43,988 bases of DNA from an uncultured Oscillospiraceae bacterium (GTDB lineage: Bacteria > Bacillota > Clostridia > Oscillospirales > Ruminococcaceae): assembly GCA_900553955.1 (NCBI GenBank), contig USFO01000005.1:1-43988 (forward strand), written 5' to 3'. This document shows, piece after piece, positions 16,535 through 23,896 of this stretch (positions are counted from its first letter, which is position 1; each line of letters starts with the position of its first letter). The notes under the pieces are model-generated. The model saw nothing but the letters and a program-made list of their open reading frames with translations. It did not search any database and was not told the DNA's origin. Made by a program: the position numbers and the translations under genes.

Positions 16535-17281
16535 ATGAAAAAATTCTGTGAGCACGCAGCGGTGCTTATTTTCTGGCTGCTGGTGTGGGCGGGAATTTCC
16601 GCCGCGGTGGGCAGCGACCTTTTGGTGCCGTCGCCCGTTTCGGTGGTGCTCAAAATCGCCGAGCTTTGTCAGACAAAGAGCTTTTGGCTCGGTGTGGCGA
16701 CCTCCCTTTTACGCGTTACAAAGGGCTTTCTTCTCGGCTCCGTGCTCGGCGTGCTCACGGCGGTGCTCACCGCAAAAAGCCGCCTTGCCTCCATGCTGCT
16801 GTGCCCCATTCTCTCCGTAATCAAGGCCACTCCGGTTGCCTCGTTCATCATATTGGCGGTGATTTGGCTCAGCCTCGGCAAGGTTCCGGTGCTCATCTCC
16901 ATGCTCGTGGTCATACCTGCGGTATGGGCAAATACGGAGAAGGGAATTTTGAGCACGGATGAGCACTTGCTTGCCATGGCGCGCTGCTTTTCCGTGCCGA
17001 AAAGCAAAATTTTATCCGGAATATATCTTCCCGCCGTGCGCCCCTACTTTCTTGCCGCCGTAAACAGTGCCATGGGCATGGCTTGGAAAGCCGGAGTTGC
17101 CGCGGAGGTTATCTGCCCCTACAAAAGCTCCGTCGGCACGGCACTGCATGATTCAAAGATTTACCTTGAAACCACCGAGCTTTTCGCTTGGACGGCGGTC
17201 ACGGTGCTTTTGAGCGTGCTCTTGGAAAAAGCCGTGCAGAGGCTGATACTGAAAGGAGAACGCCGCCGTGCTCAAATTTGA
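16535..17281 (+). CDS. ABC transporter permease (SsuC/TauC-like)
   Basis: 248 aa with about six hydrophobic segments. The binding-protein-dependent transport family is indicated by the N-terminal LLVPSPVSV motif and by the EAA-like loop (MARCFSVPKSKILSGIYLPAVRPYF, ~150-175) that docks onto the ATPase. AAAGGCGG lies about 8 nt before the chosen ATG; an in-frame GTG 18 bp upstream lacks a good site. The 3' end overlaps the ATPase gene by 14 bp. It contains seven copies of GTGCTCA/TGAGCAC, including two TGAGCAC 10 bp apart. Confidence 0.88.
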   Translation: MKKFCEHAAVLIFWLLVWAGISAAVGSDLLVPSPVSVVLKIAELCQTKSFWLGVATSLLRVTKGFLLGSVLGVLTAVLTAKSRLASMLLCPILSVIKATPVASFIILAVIWLSLGKVPVLISMLVVIPAVWANTEKGILSTDEHLLAMARCFSVPKSKILSGIYLPAVRPYFLAAVNSAMGMAWKAGVAAEVICPYKSSVGTALHDSKIYLETTELFAWTAVTVLLSVLLEKAVQRLILKGERRRAQI

Positions 17282-17918
17282 TAAAGTAAGCTTTTTTTAC
17301 GAAAACGAAGCCCTGTTCAGAGATTTTTGCATTGAAATAAGCGAAAATGAAGTCACCGGCGTGCTCGGACATTCCGGCTGCGGCAAGACCACGCTCATGG
17401 AGCTTTCATGCGGCATGCTCAAGCCCTTTTCCGGCAACATAACGCCCTTTTCCTCAAGCCGTCCGTCATTTGTTTTTCAGGAGGACAGGCTGCTTCCTCA
17501 AAAGACGGCTCTCGAAAATATCACCTTCGTGGGAGCTTCGCCAAAGCGTGCTCGCGAGTACCTTGCCAAGGTCGGTCTTGAGGGCTGCGAGGGAAAGCTC
17601 CCCGAGGAGCTTTCCGGCGGCATGAGCCGCCGCCTTTCCATAGCGCGCGCCCTTGCTTTCGGCGGCGACTGCTTCTTCATAGACGAACCCCTGCGCGGCC
17701 TTGACATAAAGACCTCCGGGGAAGTTCTTTCCCTGCTGAAAAACGAAATTTCCGGGAAAACCGCGCTGATTATAACCCACAGCCTCGAGGAGGCCTTTGC
17801 CCTATGCGACAGAATAATTATCGCTCGGGGAGCGCCGTTCACCGTGGCGGCAAACCTCAAAAAAAGCGATTTTGAAAGCCTTGAAGCCTTCAAAACCGCC
17901 GCAGAAAAGTTCATATAA
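17268..17918 (+). CDS. ABC transporter ATP-binding protein (SsuB/TauB-like)
   Basis: 216 aa. Walker A GHSGCGKTT (~33-41), Q-loop FQEDRLLP, signature LSGGMSRR, Walker B CFFIDEP and switch ITHS are all present, so it should be an active ATPase. It is short for the SsuB type, with no C-terminal extension. The start is GTG, with GAAAGGAGA upstream inside the permease gene. It completes a binding protein-permease-ATPase importer led by a Crp-type regulator. A hairpin terminator follows within 10 bp. Confidence 0.9.
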   Translation: MLKFDKVSFFYENEALFRDFCIEISENEVTGVLGHSGCGKTTLMELSCGMLKPFSGNITPFSSSRPSFVFQEDRLLPQKTALENITFVGASPKRAREYLAKVGLEGCEGKLPEELSGGMSRRLSIARALAFGGDCFFIDEPLRGLDIKTSGEVLSLLKNEISGKTALIITHSLEEAFALCDRIIIARGAPFTVAANLKKSDFESLEAFKTAAEKFI

Positions 17919-17925
17919 AACACAA

Positions 17926-17959
17926 AGCGCCGCAGTCAGCCGACCGCGGCGCTATTTTT
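17926..17959 (+). terminator. Terminator between convergent operons
   Basis: An 8-bp GC-rich stem (17926-17933 with 17946-17953) is followed by ATTTTTAATT on the plus strand. It sits between the ATPase stop and the stop of the convergent gene at 17962. Confidence 0.75.
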
Positions 17960-17961
17960 AA

Positions 17962-18483
17962 TTAAAAGCTTATGCCGAAGCGCCTGCAAAGCTCCGAGGC
18001 TTCGCCGCCGTCGCAGACACATTCCTTTTTGCCCGCTCCGGCTTCGATTTCGGCGACCGCCTCCGCCGCATCCTTTGCGGCAAGGGCGCTCAAGCCGTCT
18101 GAGTACACAGAAAAATCGGCGCATTTCAGCGCGTTGAGAACGGCGTCTTTAAGCTCCGGCTTTTCCGCCGCCAAGCCCGGCAAAGATTTTATAAACTGCC
18201 GCGCGGTTATGGCGCTTTCATCCGTTATATGCGAAAGAATTTCGTCTATATGCCCGTCGATTTTGTTCTCCCTGTCCCATTTTGCGTTGGCGCAGATAAG
18301 ACCGAGGGCGCGGGTTCTGACTGCGGAGCTGTCAGCGTTCATCATAGCGAAAAATTCGTCTATATGCTCGTAAACCTCGTCCGACTTGCGGCTTGTTCCC
18401 AAAAGCGCATTGTAGGCATTGCCGCTGTCCCGCAAAATCCTACCGGAAAGCTGCTTTATGGCGTATTCAACCTCTTTGCTCAT
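17962..18483 (-). CDS. HEAT-repeat-like 'SufBD' family protein
   Basis: 173 aa, all-helical in appearance. The pattern LSGR...YNALL...SDEVYEHIDEFFAMMN...VRTRALGLICANAKWD...IDGHIDEILSHITDESAITARQFIKSLP matches a clostridial family often labelled 'SufBD protein', which looks like HEAT/ARM repeats rather than a real Fe-S scaffold. The C-terminal tail is Cys-containing (CVCDGGEASELC). GAAGAGGG precedes the ATG, which overlaps the folD end by 17 bp, so it is coupled to folD. Function unknown. Confidence 0.75.
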   Translation of the reverse strand: MSKEVEYAIKQLSGRILRDSGNAYNALLGTSRKSDEVYEHIDEFFAMMNADSSAVRTRALGLICANAKWDRENKIDGHIDEILSHITDESAITARQFIKSLPGLAAEKPELKDAVLNALKCADFSVYSDGLSALAAKDAAEAVAEIEAGAGKKECVCDGGEASELCRRFGISF

Positions 18484-19348
18484 TCTGCACGCCCTCTTCC
18501 GCAATATGTTTTTCCGCCGCCGTGACGGTGTTCTTCATAAGCATTGCCACAGTCATGGGTCCCACGCCGCCGGGAACCGGGGTTATAAAGCCGGCCTTCG
18601 CCTCCACCGAGGCAAAGTCCATGTCACCGCAGAGCTTGCCGTTTTCGTCCCTGTTCATGCCCACGTCTATTACGACGGCGCCGTCCTTGACCATATCGGC
18701 GGTTATGAGCTTTGCCCTGCCCACCGCCGACACAAGAATATCCGCCCTTCGGGTGTGCTCCGCAAGGCTTTGAGTGCGGCTGTGACAGATTGTGACCGTT
18801 CCGTTTTCGTGCAGAAGCATCATCGCCATGGGCTTGCCCACAATGTCGCTCCTGCCCACAACGACGCATTCCTTGCCTGCCGGGTCGATATTATAGCGGT
18901 GCAAAAGCTCCATAACCCCCGCGGGTGTGCAGGGCAGAAAGCTGTAATCTCCGCGCATAATATGCCCCACATTTTCCGGAAGAAAGGCGTCCACATCCTT
19001 TTCCGGCGGAATATGCGCCAAGGCACGCTTCGGGTCAAGGTGCTTCGGAATGGGCATTTGCAGCAAAATTCCGTCAATGTCCCGCCGTTCTGCCAATGAA
19101 TCTATGATATACTCAAGGCTTTCCTGCTTAATGTCCGCCGCAAGGGTATATAGCTCGTCCGCTATACCCACCTCGGCGCAGGCGCGCTGTTTGTTGCGAA
19201 CATAGATTTTCGATGCGGGATCTTCCCCCACCAGAATAACCGCAAGGCAGGGGCGGCGCTTTTTGGTTCGAACCATTTCGTCAACCTGCGCTTTAAGCTC
19301 CCCGCGAACCTTTGCCGCAACCTCTTTTCCGTCAATGATTATTGCCAC
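18467..19348 (-). CDS. folD: Bifunctional methylenetetrahydrofolate dehydrogenase/cyclohydrolase
   Basis: Interconverts 5,10-methylene- and 10-formyl-tetrahydrofolate in one-carbon metabolism. The 293-aa product has FolD marks: SKIYVRNKQRAC (with the catalytic Lys), GILLQMPIPKHL, DVDAFLPENVG, the nucleotide-binding GRSDIVGKPMAMMLL and the C-terminal TPVPGGVGPMTVAML. The start is a GTG with AAGGGGG 8 nt upstream. It lies 15 bp downstream of lgt and overlaps the SufBD-like gene. Confidence 0.95.
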   Translation of the reverse strand: MAIIIDGKEVAAKVRGELKAQVDEMVRTKKRRPCLAVILVGEDPASKIYVRNKQRACAEVGIADELYTLAADIKQESLEYIIDSLAERRDIDGILLQMPIPKHLDPKRALAHIPPEKDVDAFLPENVGHIMRGDYSFLPCTPAGVMELLHRYNIDPAGKECVVVGRSDIVGKPMAMMLLHENGTVTICHSRTQSLAEHTRRADILVSAVGRAKLITADMVKDGAVVIDVGMNRDENGKLCGDMDFASVEAKAGFITPVPGGVGPMTVAMLMKNTVTAAEKHIAEEGVQNEQRG

Positions 19349-19363
19349 CGGGAATTCCCCCTT

Positions 19364-20374
19364 TTACTGCTCGCCGTCGTCCACGGTTTGCTCGGCTTCT
19401 TCAGAGGCTTCCTCACCGTCGGAATCCGCCTTTGGCTCCTCCTTCGGAGCGTTCGCCTTATAGTCCCACTTGCCCGCAAGCTGAAGCTTGCACTCCTCCG
19501 TATCTCTCCAAAGAGTGGGAGCGGCGCCCTCTGCGGCGGCTTTTTTGAGGCGGAAACGCAGCACCATAAATGTTATCAGCGCCGCAAGCGCCATAAGTCC
19601 GCCGAGAAGCTGTGAAACTCTGAAGCTGCCAAGCATCAGGCTGTCGGTACGCAGACCCTCTATCCACATTCTGCCGAAGCCGTTCCAGCCGATATAGAAT
19701 ACGAACATTTCGCCGTCAACCTTGCGCTTTTTCATCACAAGGCAGTACACGATAAGGCCTATCATACACCACGCAAATTCGTAGAAGAACGTGGGGTGAA
19801 CCGGAATGGTGGGATCTACCTCCGCGCCCATCTGCTCCGAGGTATGGGTCATAATATAGGACATTATGTTTGCGCTGGTCATGCCCCAAGGCAGGGTTGT
19901 GTTCGTGCCGAAGCATTCGCCGTTCACAAAGTTGCCCCAACGGCCTATGCCCTGCCCTATAAGCACGGCTCCCGCCGCCAAGTCGATGAACGGCCAAAAC
20001 TTCACCTTGCGAAGCCTGCATCCCAAGAGGACACCGATAATTCCGCCGATAATTCCGCCGTAGAAGCCGAGTCCGCCGCCTCTTATATTGAATATATCCG
20101 CCAGATTATCCTTGTATAAATCCCATTGGAATGCCACAAAGTATGCTCTGGCGCCGATAATTCCCAAAATCATAGTGATGAAGATTACATCAATGCCCCT
20201 GTCCATGTCAATGCCGAACTGCTTTGCGTTCATATACATAAACAAAAGTGCAAGCAAAAATCCGGTGGCGATTATCACCGCATACCAGTAAATTGAAGTG
20301 TCGCCGATTTGAAAAGCAACGCGGCTCACCTCAAATTCAAGCCCCAATCCGGGGAATTTAATTACATCGGTCAA
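19364..20374 (-). CDS. lgt: Prolipoprotein diacylglyceryl transferase
   Basis: Transfers diacylglycerol from phosphatidylglycerol to the lipobox Cys of prelipoproteins; a membrane enzyme with about seven segments. It is 336 aa, with the signature GRWGNFVNGECFG and GGGLGFYGGIIGG (Tyr where the E. coli enzyme has His, as in other Firmicutes). The C-terminal ~60 residues are a charged, Glu-rich extension beyond the usual enzyme. The start is TTG with AAGGAG 8 nt upstream. At least six lipoproteins in this window would be its substrates. Confidence 0.95.
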   Translation of the reverse strand: MTDVIKFPGLGLEFEVSRVAFQIGDTSIYWYAVIIATGFLLALLFMYMNAKQFGIDMDRGIDVIFITMILGIIGARAYFVAFQWDLYKDNLADIFNIRGGGLGFYGGIIGGIIGVLLGCRLRKVKFWPFIDLAAGAVLIGQGIGRWGNFVNGECFGTNTTLPWGMTSANIMSYIMTHTSEQMGAEVDPTIPVHPTFFYEFAWCMIGLIVYCLVMKKRKVDGEMFVFYIGWNGFGRMWIEGLRTDSLMLGSFRVSQLLGGLMALAALITFMVLRFRLKKAAAEGAAPTLWRDTEECKLQLAGKWDYKANAPKEEPKADSDGEEASEEAEQTVDDGEQ

Positions 20375-20407
20375 AATATCATCTCCTTATGCCGATTAAA
20401 ATGTTTT

Positions 20408-21682
20408 TCAGGGTTTTATTACGGAAAGGGCGTAGTTTTCCGCCGAATAGGTGGCTCGTACCCTTTCGATTACGGATTTCGGCGTGGCAGAGGCGGCTAT
20501 GTCCATAAGCTCCTCCGGCTCCACACCGGGGAAATATCCGTTAAACAGCATGGTGGCAACGCCCTCCGCCCGCTCCGTTGCACGCAGGTATCTTCCGTAA
20601 ACGGATTTTTGCGCGCACTCGAAGGCTTCCGCGGAAAGACCGTTTTCCAAGGCGTTTTCGATTTCGGCGCGGACAATGTCGCAGACCCTTTGCGGCTCGC
20701 GGGATTCGCCGGAAAGCATCAGAGCGATATAATCCCGCCCGCCGAAGACCTCGCTTCCGAAGGTGGAATTGATTATTCCCTCGTCGTACATACGGCGGTA
20801 TGCCTCGCTGTAATCGTCAAACAGAGCATTGAGGAAAATTTCATCAAGCACACTGCCGATGAAGTTCTCCCTCTCCGTGCCTGCCCTGCCCTTAAAGCCT
20901 ATGTCGAACATGGGCACGGAAACCGGCAAATGCTGCTCCACATAGCTTTGCACCACATTTTCCGGCTCGTCGCAGCTGCCTCTCTCCACAAAGAACGGCT
21001 CCGCGGGCTTCAAAATCTTATCCGCAACGGCGATAACCTCGTCAACGTCCACGTTGCCTGCAACGGCAAGCACCATATTGTGAAGATTATAAAACTTATC
21101 ATAGCATTTGTAAAGCAGCTCCGCGGTTATATGGGAAATTGACTCCTGCGTGCCCGCAATATCAATTCTCACCGGATTTTTGCTGTAAAGGGCGCAGAGC
21201 AGGTTAAAAAGCACCCTCCAGTCGGCGGAATCGTCGTACATTCTGATTTCCTGCCCGATTATTCCCTGCTCCTTGGCAACGGTTTCCGCCGTAAAATAGG
21301 GGTGGGTCACAAAGTCAAGCAGAATTTCAAGGCTTTCGGCGAAATTATCCGAGCAGGAAAAGAGATAAGCCGTTCTGTCAAAGGCGGTAAATGCGTTTGC
21401 GGAGGCTCCTGTCTTTGCATAGCGTTCAAAGGCGGAGCATTCCTCGCTTTCAAAGAGCTTGTGCTCAAGGTAGTGGGCAATTCCCTCCGGAAGCTTGACA
21501 AAATCGCCGTCCCTGTCGGTTTTAATCAGGGTATCCACGGAGCCGTATGCCGTTCCGAAAAGGGCGTAGCTGCTCTTAAAGCCCTCCATGGGGGAAAGCA
21601 ATATGGTAAGCCCGGACGGGTGCTTTATTCTGTAAAGGGTGCCGAAGCGCCTGCTTTCGGTCTTTTCGATTTCACAGCTCAT
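20408..21682 (-). CDS. yfmH: M16 family metallopeptidase, YfmH type (active subunit)
   Basis: 424 aa. The inverted zinc-binding motif HYLEH (HxxEH) near residue 70, with a downstream Glu in EQGIIGQEI, marks a catalytically competent M16 peptidase. The paired Firmicutes YfmF/YfmH proteins have been linked with EF-P 5-aminopentanol modification in automated family names; the biochemical role is less certain. GGAGG lies 9 nt before the ATG, which overlaps the yfmF stop (ATGA), so the two subunits are coupled. Confidence 0.87.
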   Translation of the reverse strand: MSCEIEKTESRRFGTLYRIKHPSGLTILLSPMEGFKSSYALFGTAYGSVDTLIKTDRDGDFVKLPEGIAHYLEHKLFESEECSAFERYAKTGASANAFTAFDRTAYLFSCSDNFAESLEILLDFVTHPYFTAETVAKEQGIIGQEIRMYDDSADWRVLFNLLCALYSKNPVRIDIAGTQESISHITAELLYKCYDKFYNLHNMVLAVAGNVDVDEVIAVADKILKPAEPFFVERGSCDEPENVVQSYVEQHLPVSVPMFDIGFKGRAGTERENFIGSVLDEIFLNALFDDYSEAYRRMYDEGIINSTFGSEVFGGRDYIALMLSGESREPQRVCDIVRAEIENALENGLSAEAFECAQKSVYGRYLRATERAEGVATMLFNGYFPGVEPEELMDIAASATPKSVIERVRATYSAENYALSVIKP

Positions 21683-22956
21683 TCGGTTTCGCCTCCTTTA
21701 AGAAAGAATACCGTGGAAAGCTTCGCCCGCTTTGCCATGGCGACAACCTCCTCCGCGGTGATTTTATCAATTTCCGCGGCGTCCTCCTCCGGAGTGAGCA
21801 CAAGGTCATCCAAAACGCAGGTCATATACCAATTATCCAGTCCGCCGAGAGAATCTCCCACGGAGCCGAGCCCGTTTTTCATAATCAGCTTCGTGTTAGC
21901 AAGCTCCTCCTCGGTTATCTCCCCGCGGCAAATACAGTCGAGCTGGCGCAGAATTTCCGCCTGTGCCGCTTCTCTGCTTTCAAACTCTATTCCGCAGTCC
22001 ACAAGCATAACGCCGCTCCCTCTTTCAAAATTGGAGACGACATAGTAGCAAAGGCTCAGCTTTTCCCGAACGTTCATAAAGAGCTTCGAGAAAGGCGTTC
22101 CGCCGTATATTGCGGAGAGCACCCGCGCGGCGTTTTTCTCCCGCTCCGTGGCGGGCGCACCCATACGAAAGCCCATTACAAGCTTGCCCTGCACAATGTC
22201 CTTGGCTTCCTCAAGCGATTTCGGCTCCTTGTACGGCACAGGGGACGCTTTTTTCACCGAAAGCGGCTCCCTTTCAACGGCTTCAAGGCGCTTGGCGAAC
22301 ACTTTTTCGACTGCCGCGGGGTCGCCGGTTCCCACGAACATAATCTCTATGCGCGCGGTTTTGACAAGGCTGCGCCATGCGGCGGCAAGCTCCTCGCCGG
22401 TTATTTTCTCCGCGTCCTCGGCGTAGCCGTATCTGCTTATGCCAAAGGGCTCGCCCTCAAATTCCGCCTCCACCGCCCTGTGAACCGCATAGGTTCTCTT
22501 GTCGTTGAGGTCGCTGTTTATGGTGTCAATGAGGTATTCCCGCTCAAGTTCAATGTCCTTCTCCGGAAAAAGTCCGTTTTCGTCAAGGTTTGGGTCAAAA
22601 ACAATGTCGGAAAGGAGCTTTGCCCCCTCCTCGGTCATTTTTTCGCCGTTTATGGCAAATTTATCGTCCGCCGTTTGCAGCAGCACCTCGATTATCTGGC
22701 AGCCGCCCTGCTTTGAAACGTCCGCATCGAGAATTGCGCCGTACATTTTGGCAAGCCGGCGGTTAAGCTCGGTGAAGTCCGGGCAGCTTTTGCAGCCCTT
22801 TCGCAGAACAAAGGGTACAAGAGCGTTTACCGTTGCGTCTTTTCTGCTTAGGGGCGTGATGAAGTTCACCGTAATTCTGTCGGACTTAAACTTTTCGTCA
22901 CGAACGGAGTTAAGATAAACCTCCTCGCCTATCTTTTTTCTTATAAGCTTTCCCAC
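21679..22956 (-). CDS. yfmF: M16 family protein, YfmF type (non-catalytic partner)
   Basis: 425 aa with an M16 fold (KGCKSCPDFTELNRRLAKMYGA..., MGFRMGAPATEREKNAARVLSAIYGGTPFSKLFMNVREKLSLCYYV) but no HxxEH motif, as expected for the inactive half of an M16B pair. It lies directly upstream of and overlaps yfmH. A ribosome site AAGGAG precedes the ATG. It presumably forms the substrate chamber with YfmH. Confidence 0.87.
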   Translation of the reverse strand: MGKLIRKKIGEEVYLNSVRDEKFKSDRITVNFITPLSRKDATVNALVPFVLRKGCKSCPDFTELNRRLAKMYGAILDADVSKQGGCQIIEVLLQTADDKFAINGEKMTEEGAKLLSDIVFDPNLDENGLFPEKDIELEREYLIDTINSDLNDKRTYAVHRAVEAEFEGEPFGISRYGYAEDAEKITGEELAAAWRSLVKTARIEIMFVGTGDPAAVEKVFAKRLEAVEREPLSVKKASPVPYKEPKSLEEAKDIVQGKLVMGFRMGAPATEREKNAARVLSAIYGGTPFSKLFMNVREKLSLCYYVVSNFERGSGVMLVDCGIEFESREAAQAEILRQLDCICRGEITEEELANTKLIMKNGLGSVGDSLGGLDNWYMTCVLDDLVLTPEEDAAEIDKITAEEVVAMAKRAKLSTVFFLKGGETE

Positions 22957-22993
22957 TTTATTTCTCCTTATATTTTACCGCACTTCGGCGTTT

Positions 22994-23860
22994 TTAATTT
23001 ACATGAACGTCAAGCTGATTGAACGGAAATTTCACGTTGTTTTCCCGGAACTTTTCTATAATCTTTTCGTTCAGCTTTCCTTTTGCGTCAACCACACTGT
23101 CCCACGGAACATAGGCGCGGAAAAGTATCTCTATGGCGCTGCTGGCAAGGTTCGTCACCATGACGGTTTTTCCCCTGTCCTTTTCCACAAGAGGCTCCTC
23201 CTCCGCCGCTTCGAGTATCAGCTTCTTCGCCAAGGCAATATCCGAAGCATAATCCACCGGGAACACCATCTCAAGGCGGCGAACCTTCATTCTGCTGTAA
23301 TTGAGCACGGTGTTGCTTGCGATAATGCTGTTCGGAATAATTACCTCCTTGCAGTCGGCGGTTCGCAGATGAGTGTGGGCAAAGCCCACCTCTTCGGCGT
23401 AGCCGGCCACATTCTCCGAGGGAACCTCTATAAAGTCACCCACCGCAAAGGGCTTTGAAAGAACTATCATAACTCCGCTTGCGAACAGTGCAAGGGTGTC
23501 CTTTACCGCCAAGGAAAATGCCAGTGCAAGGGCACTGAACAGCGCCAAAACCGACGTCACCGGAATGTCCATTATGGAAGCTGCGAACAGCAGCGCGGAA
23601 AAGTACACCACAAATTTAATTATGCCTACGGTAAACTTGGTAAAGCCCGTGGCTGCGTCCTTTTTTGCGAAATATTTCTTCACAAATCTGCCCGCTGCCT
23701 TTGCGATAAAGTATCCCAGTGCCAAAACAAGTATTGCCGCAATAATCTGATAGCCGTATTTATCCCAGATTTCCGCGATGCTCATGCCTCTTGTGCGTTC
23801 TTCGAGCACGCCTATGGCGCTGCTTGCGGTTTCTGCGGATGAAAGAAGCCTTATATGCAA
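22994..23860 (-). CDS. mscS: Small-conductance mechanosensitive channel, MscS family
   Basis: About 288 aa. Three hydrophobic helices (residues ~37-60, 75-95, 100-130) end in a pore-lining helix rich in Ala/Leu/Ser. The conserved MscS beta domain follows (SKPFAVGDFIEV...GYAEEVGFAHTHLRTADCKEVIIPNSI). It releases solutes on hypo-osmotic shock. The first possible start (GTG, 3 codons earlier) sits on the ribosome site; TTG at 23860 has GGAGG 8 nt upstream and is preferred. It lies about 36 bp after pcrA on the same strand. Confidence 0.9.
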   Translation of the reverse strand: MHIRLLSSAETASSAIGVLEERTRGMSIAEIWDKYGYQIIAAILVLALGYFIAKAAGRFVKKYFAKKDAATGFTKFTVGIIKFVVYFSALLFAASIMDIPVTSVLALFSALALAFSLAVKDTLALFASGVMIVLSKPFAVGDFIEVPSENVAGYAEEVGFAHTHLRTADCKEVIIPNSIIASNTVLNYSRMKVRRLEMVFPVDYASDIALAKKLILEAAEEEPLVEKDRGKTVMVTNLASSAIEILFRAYVPWDSVVDAKGKLNEKIIEKFRENNVKFPFNQLDVHVN

Positions 23861-23896
23861 AATTTTCACCTCCGTAGCCGGAATATAGATGTAGAA

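Larger units (their letters stand above)
15347..17274. repeat. Densest cluster of the GTGCTCA/TGAGCAC word
   Basis: Fourteen copies occur in 1.9 kb across the crp, binding-protein and permease genes and the ATPase start (for example 15347, 15432, 15567, 15610, 15715, 15937, 16549, 16646, 16751, 16763, 16889, 16950, 16960, 17268). They fall in different reading frames (Val-Leu, Cys-Ser, Ser-Thr, Glu-His). About 0.2 would be expected by chance. Confidence 0.7.

Noticed and set aside
17962..18483. Iron-sulfur assembly role suggested by the family name SufBD
   Set aside because: The sequence looks like short helical repeats and lacks the SufB/SufD beta-helix; the name seems historical.
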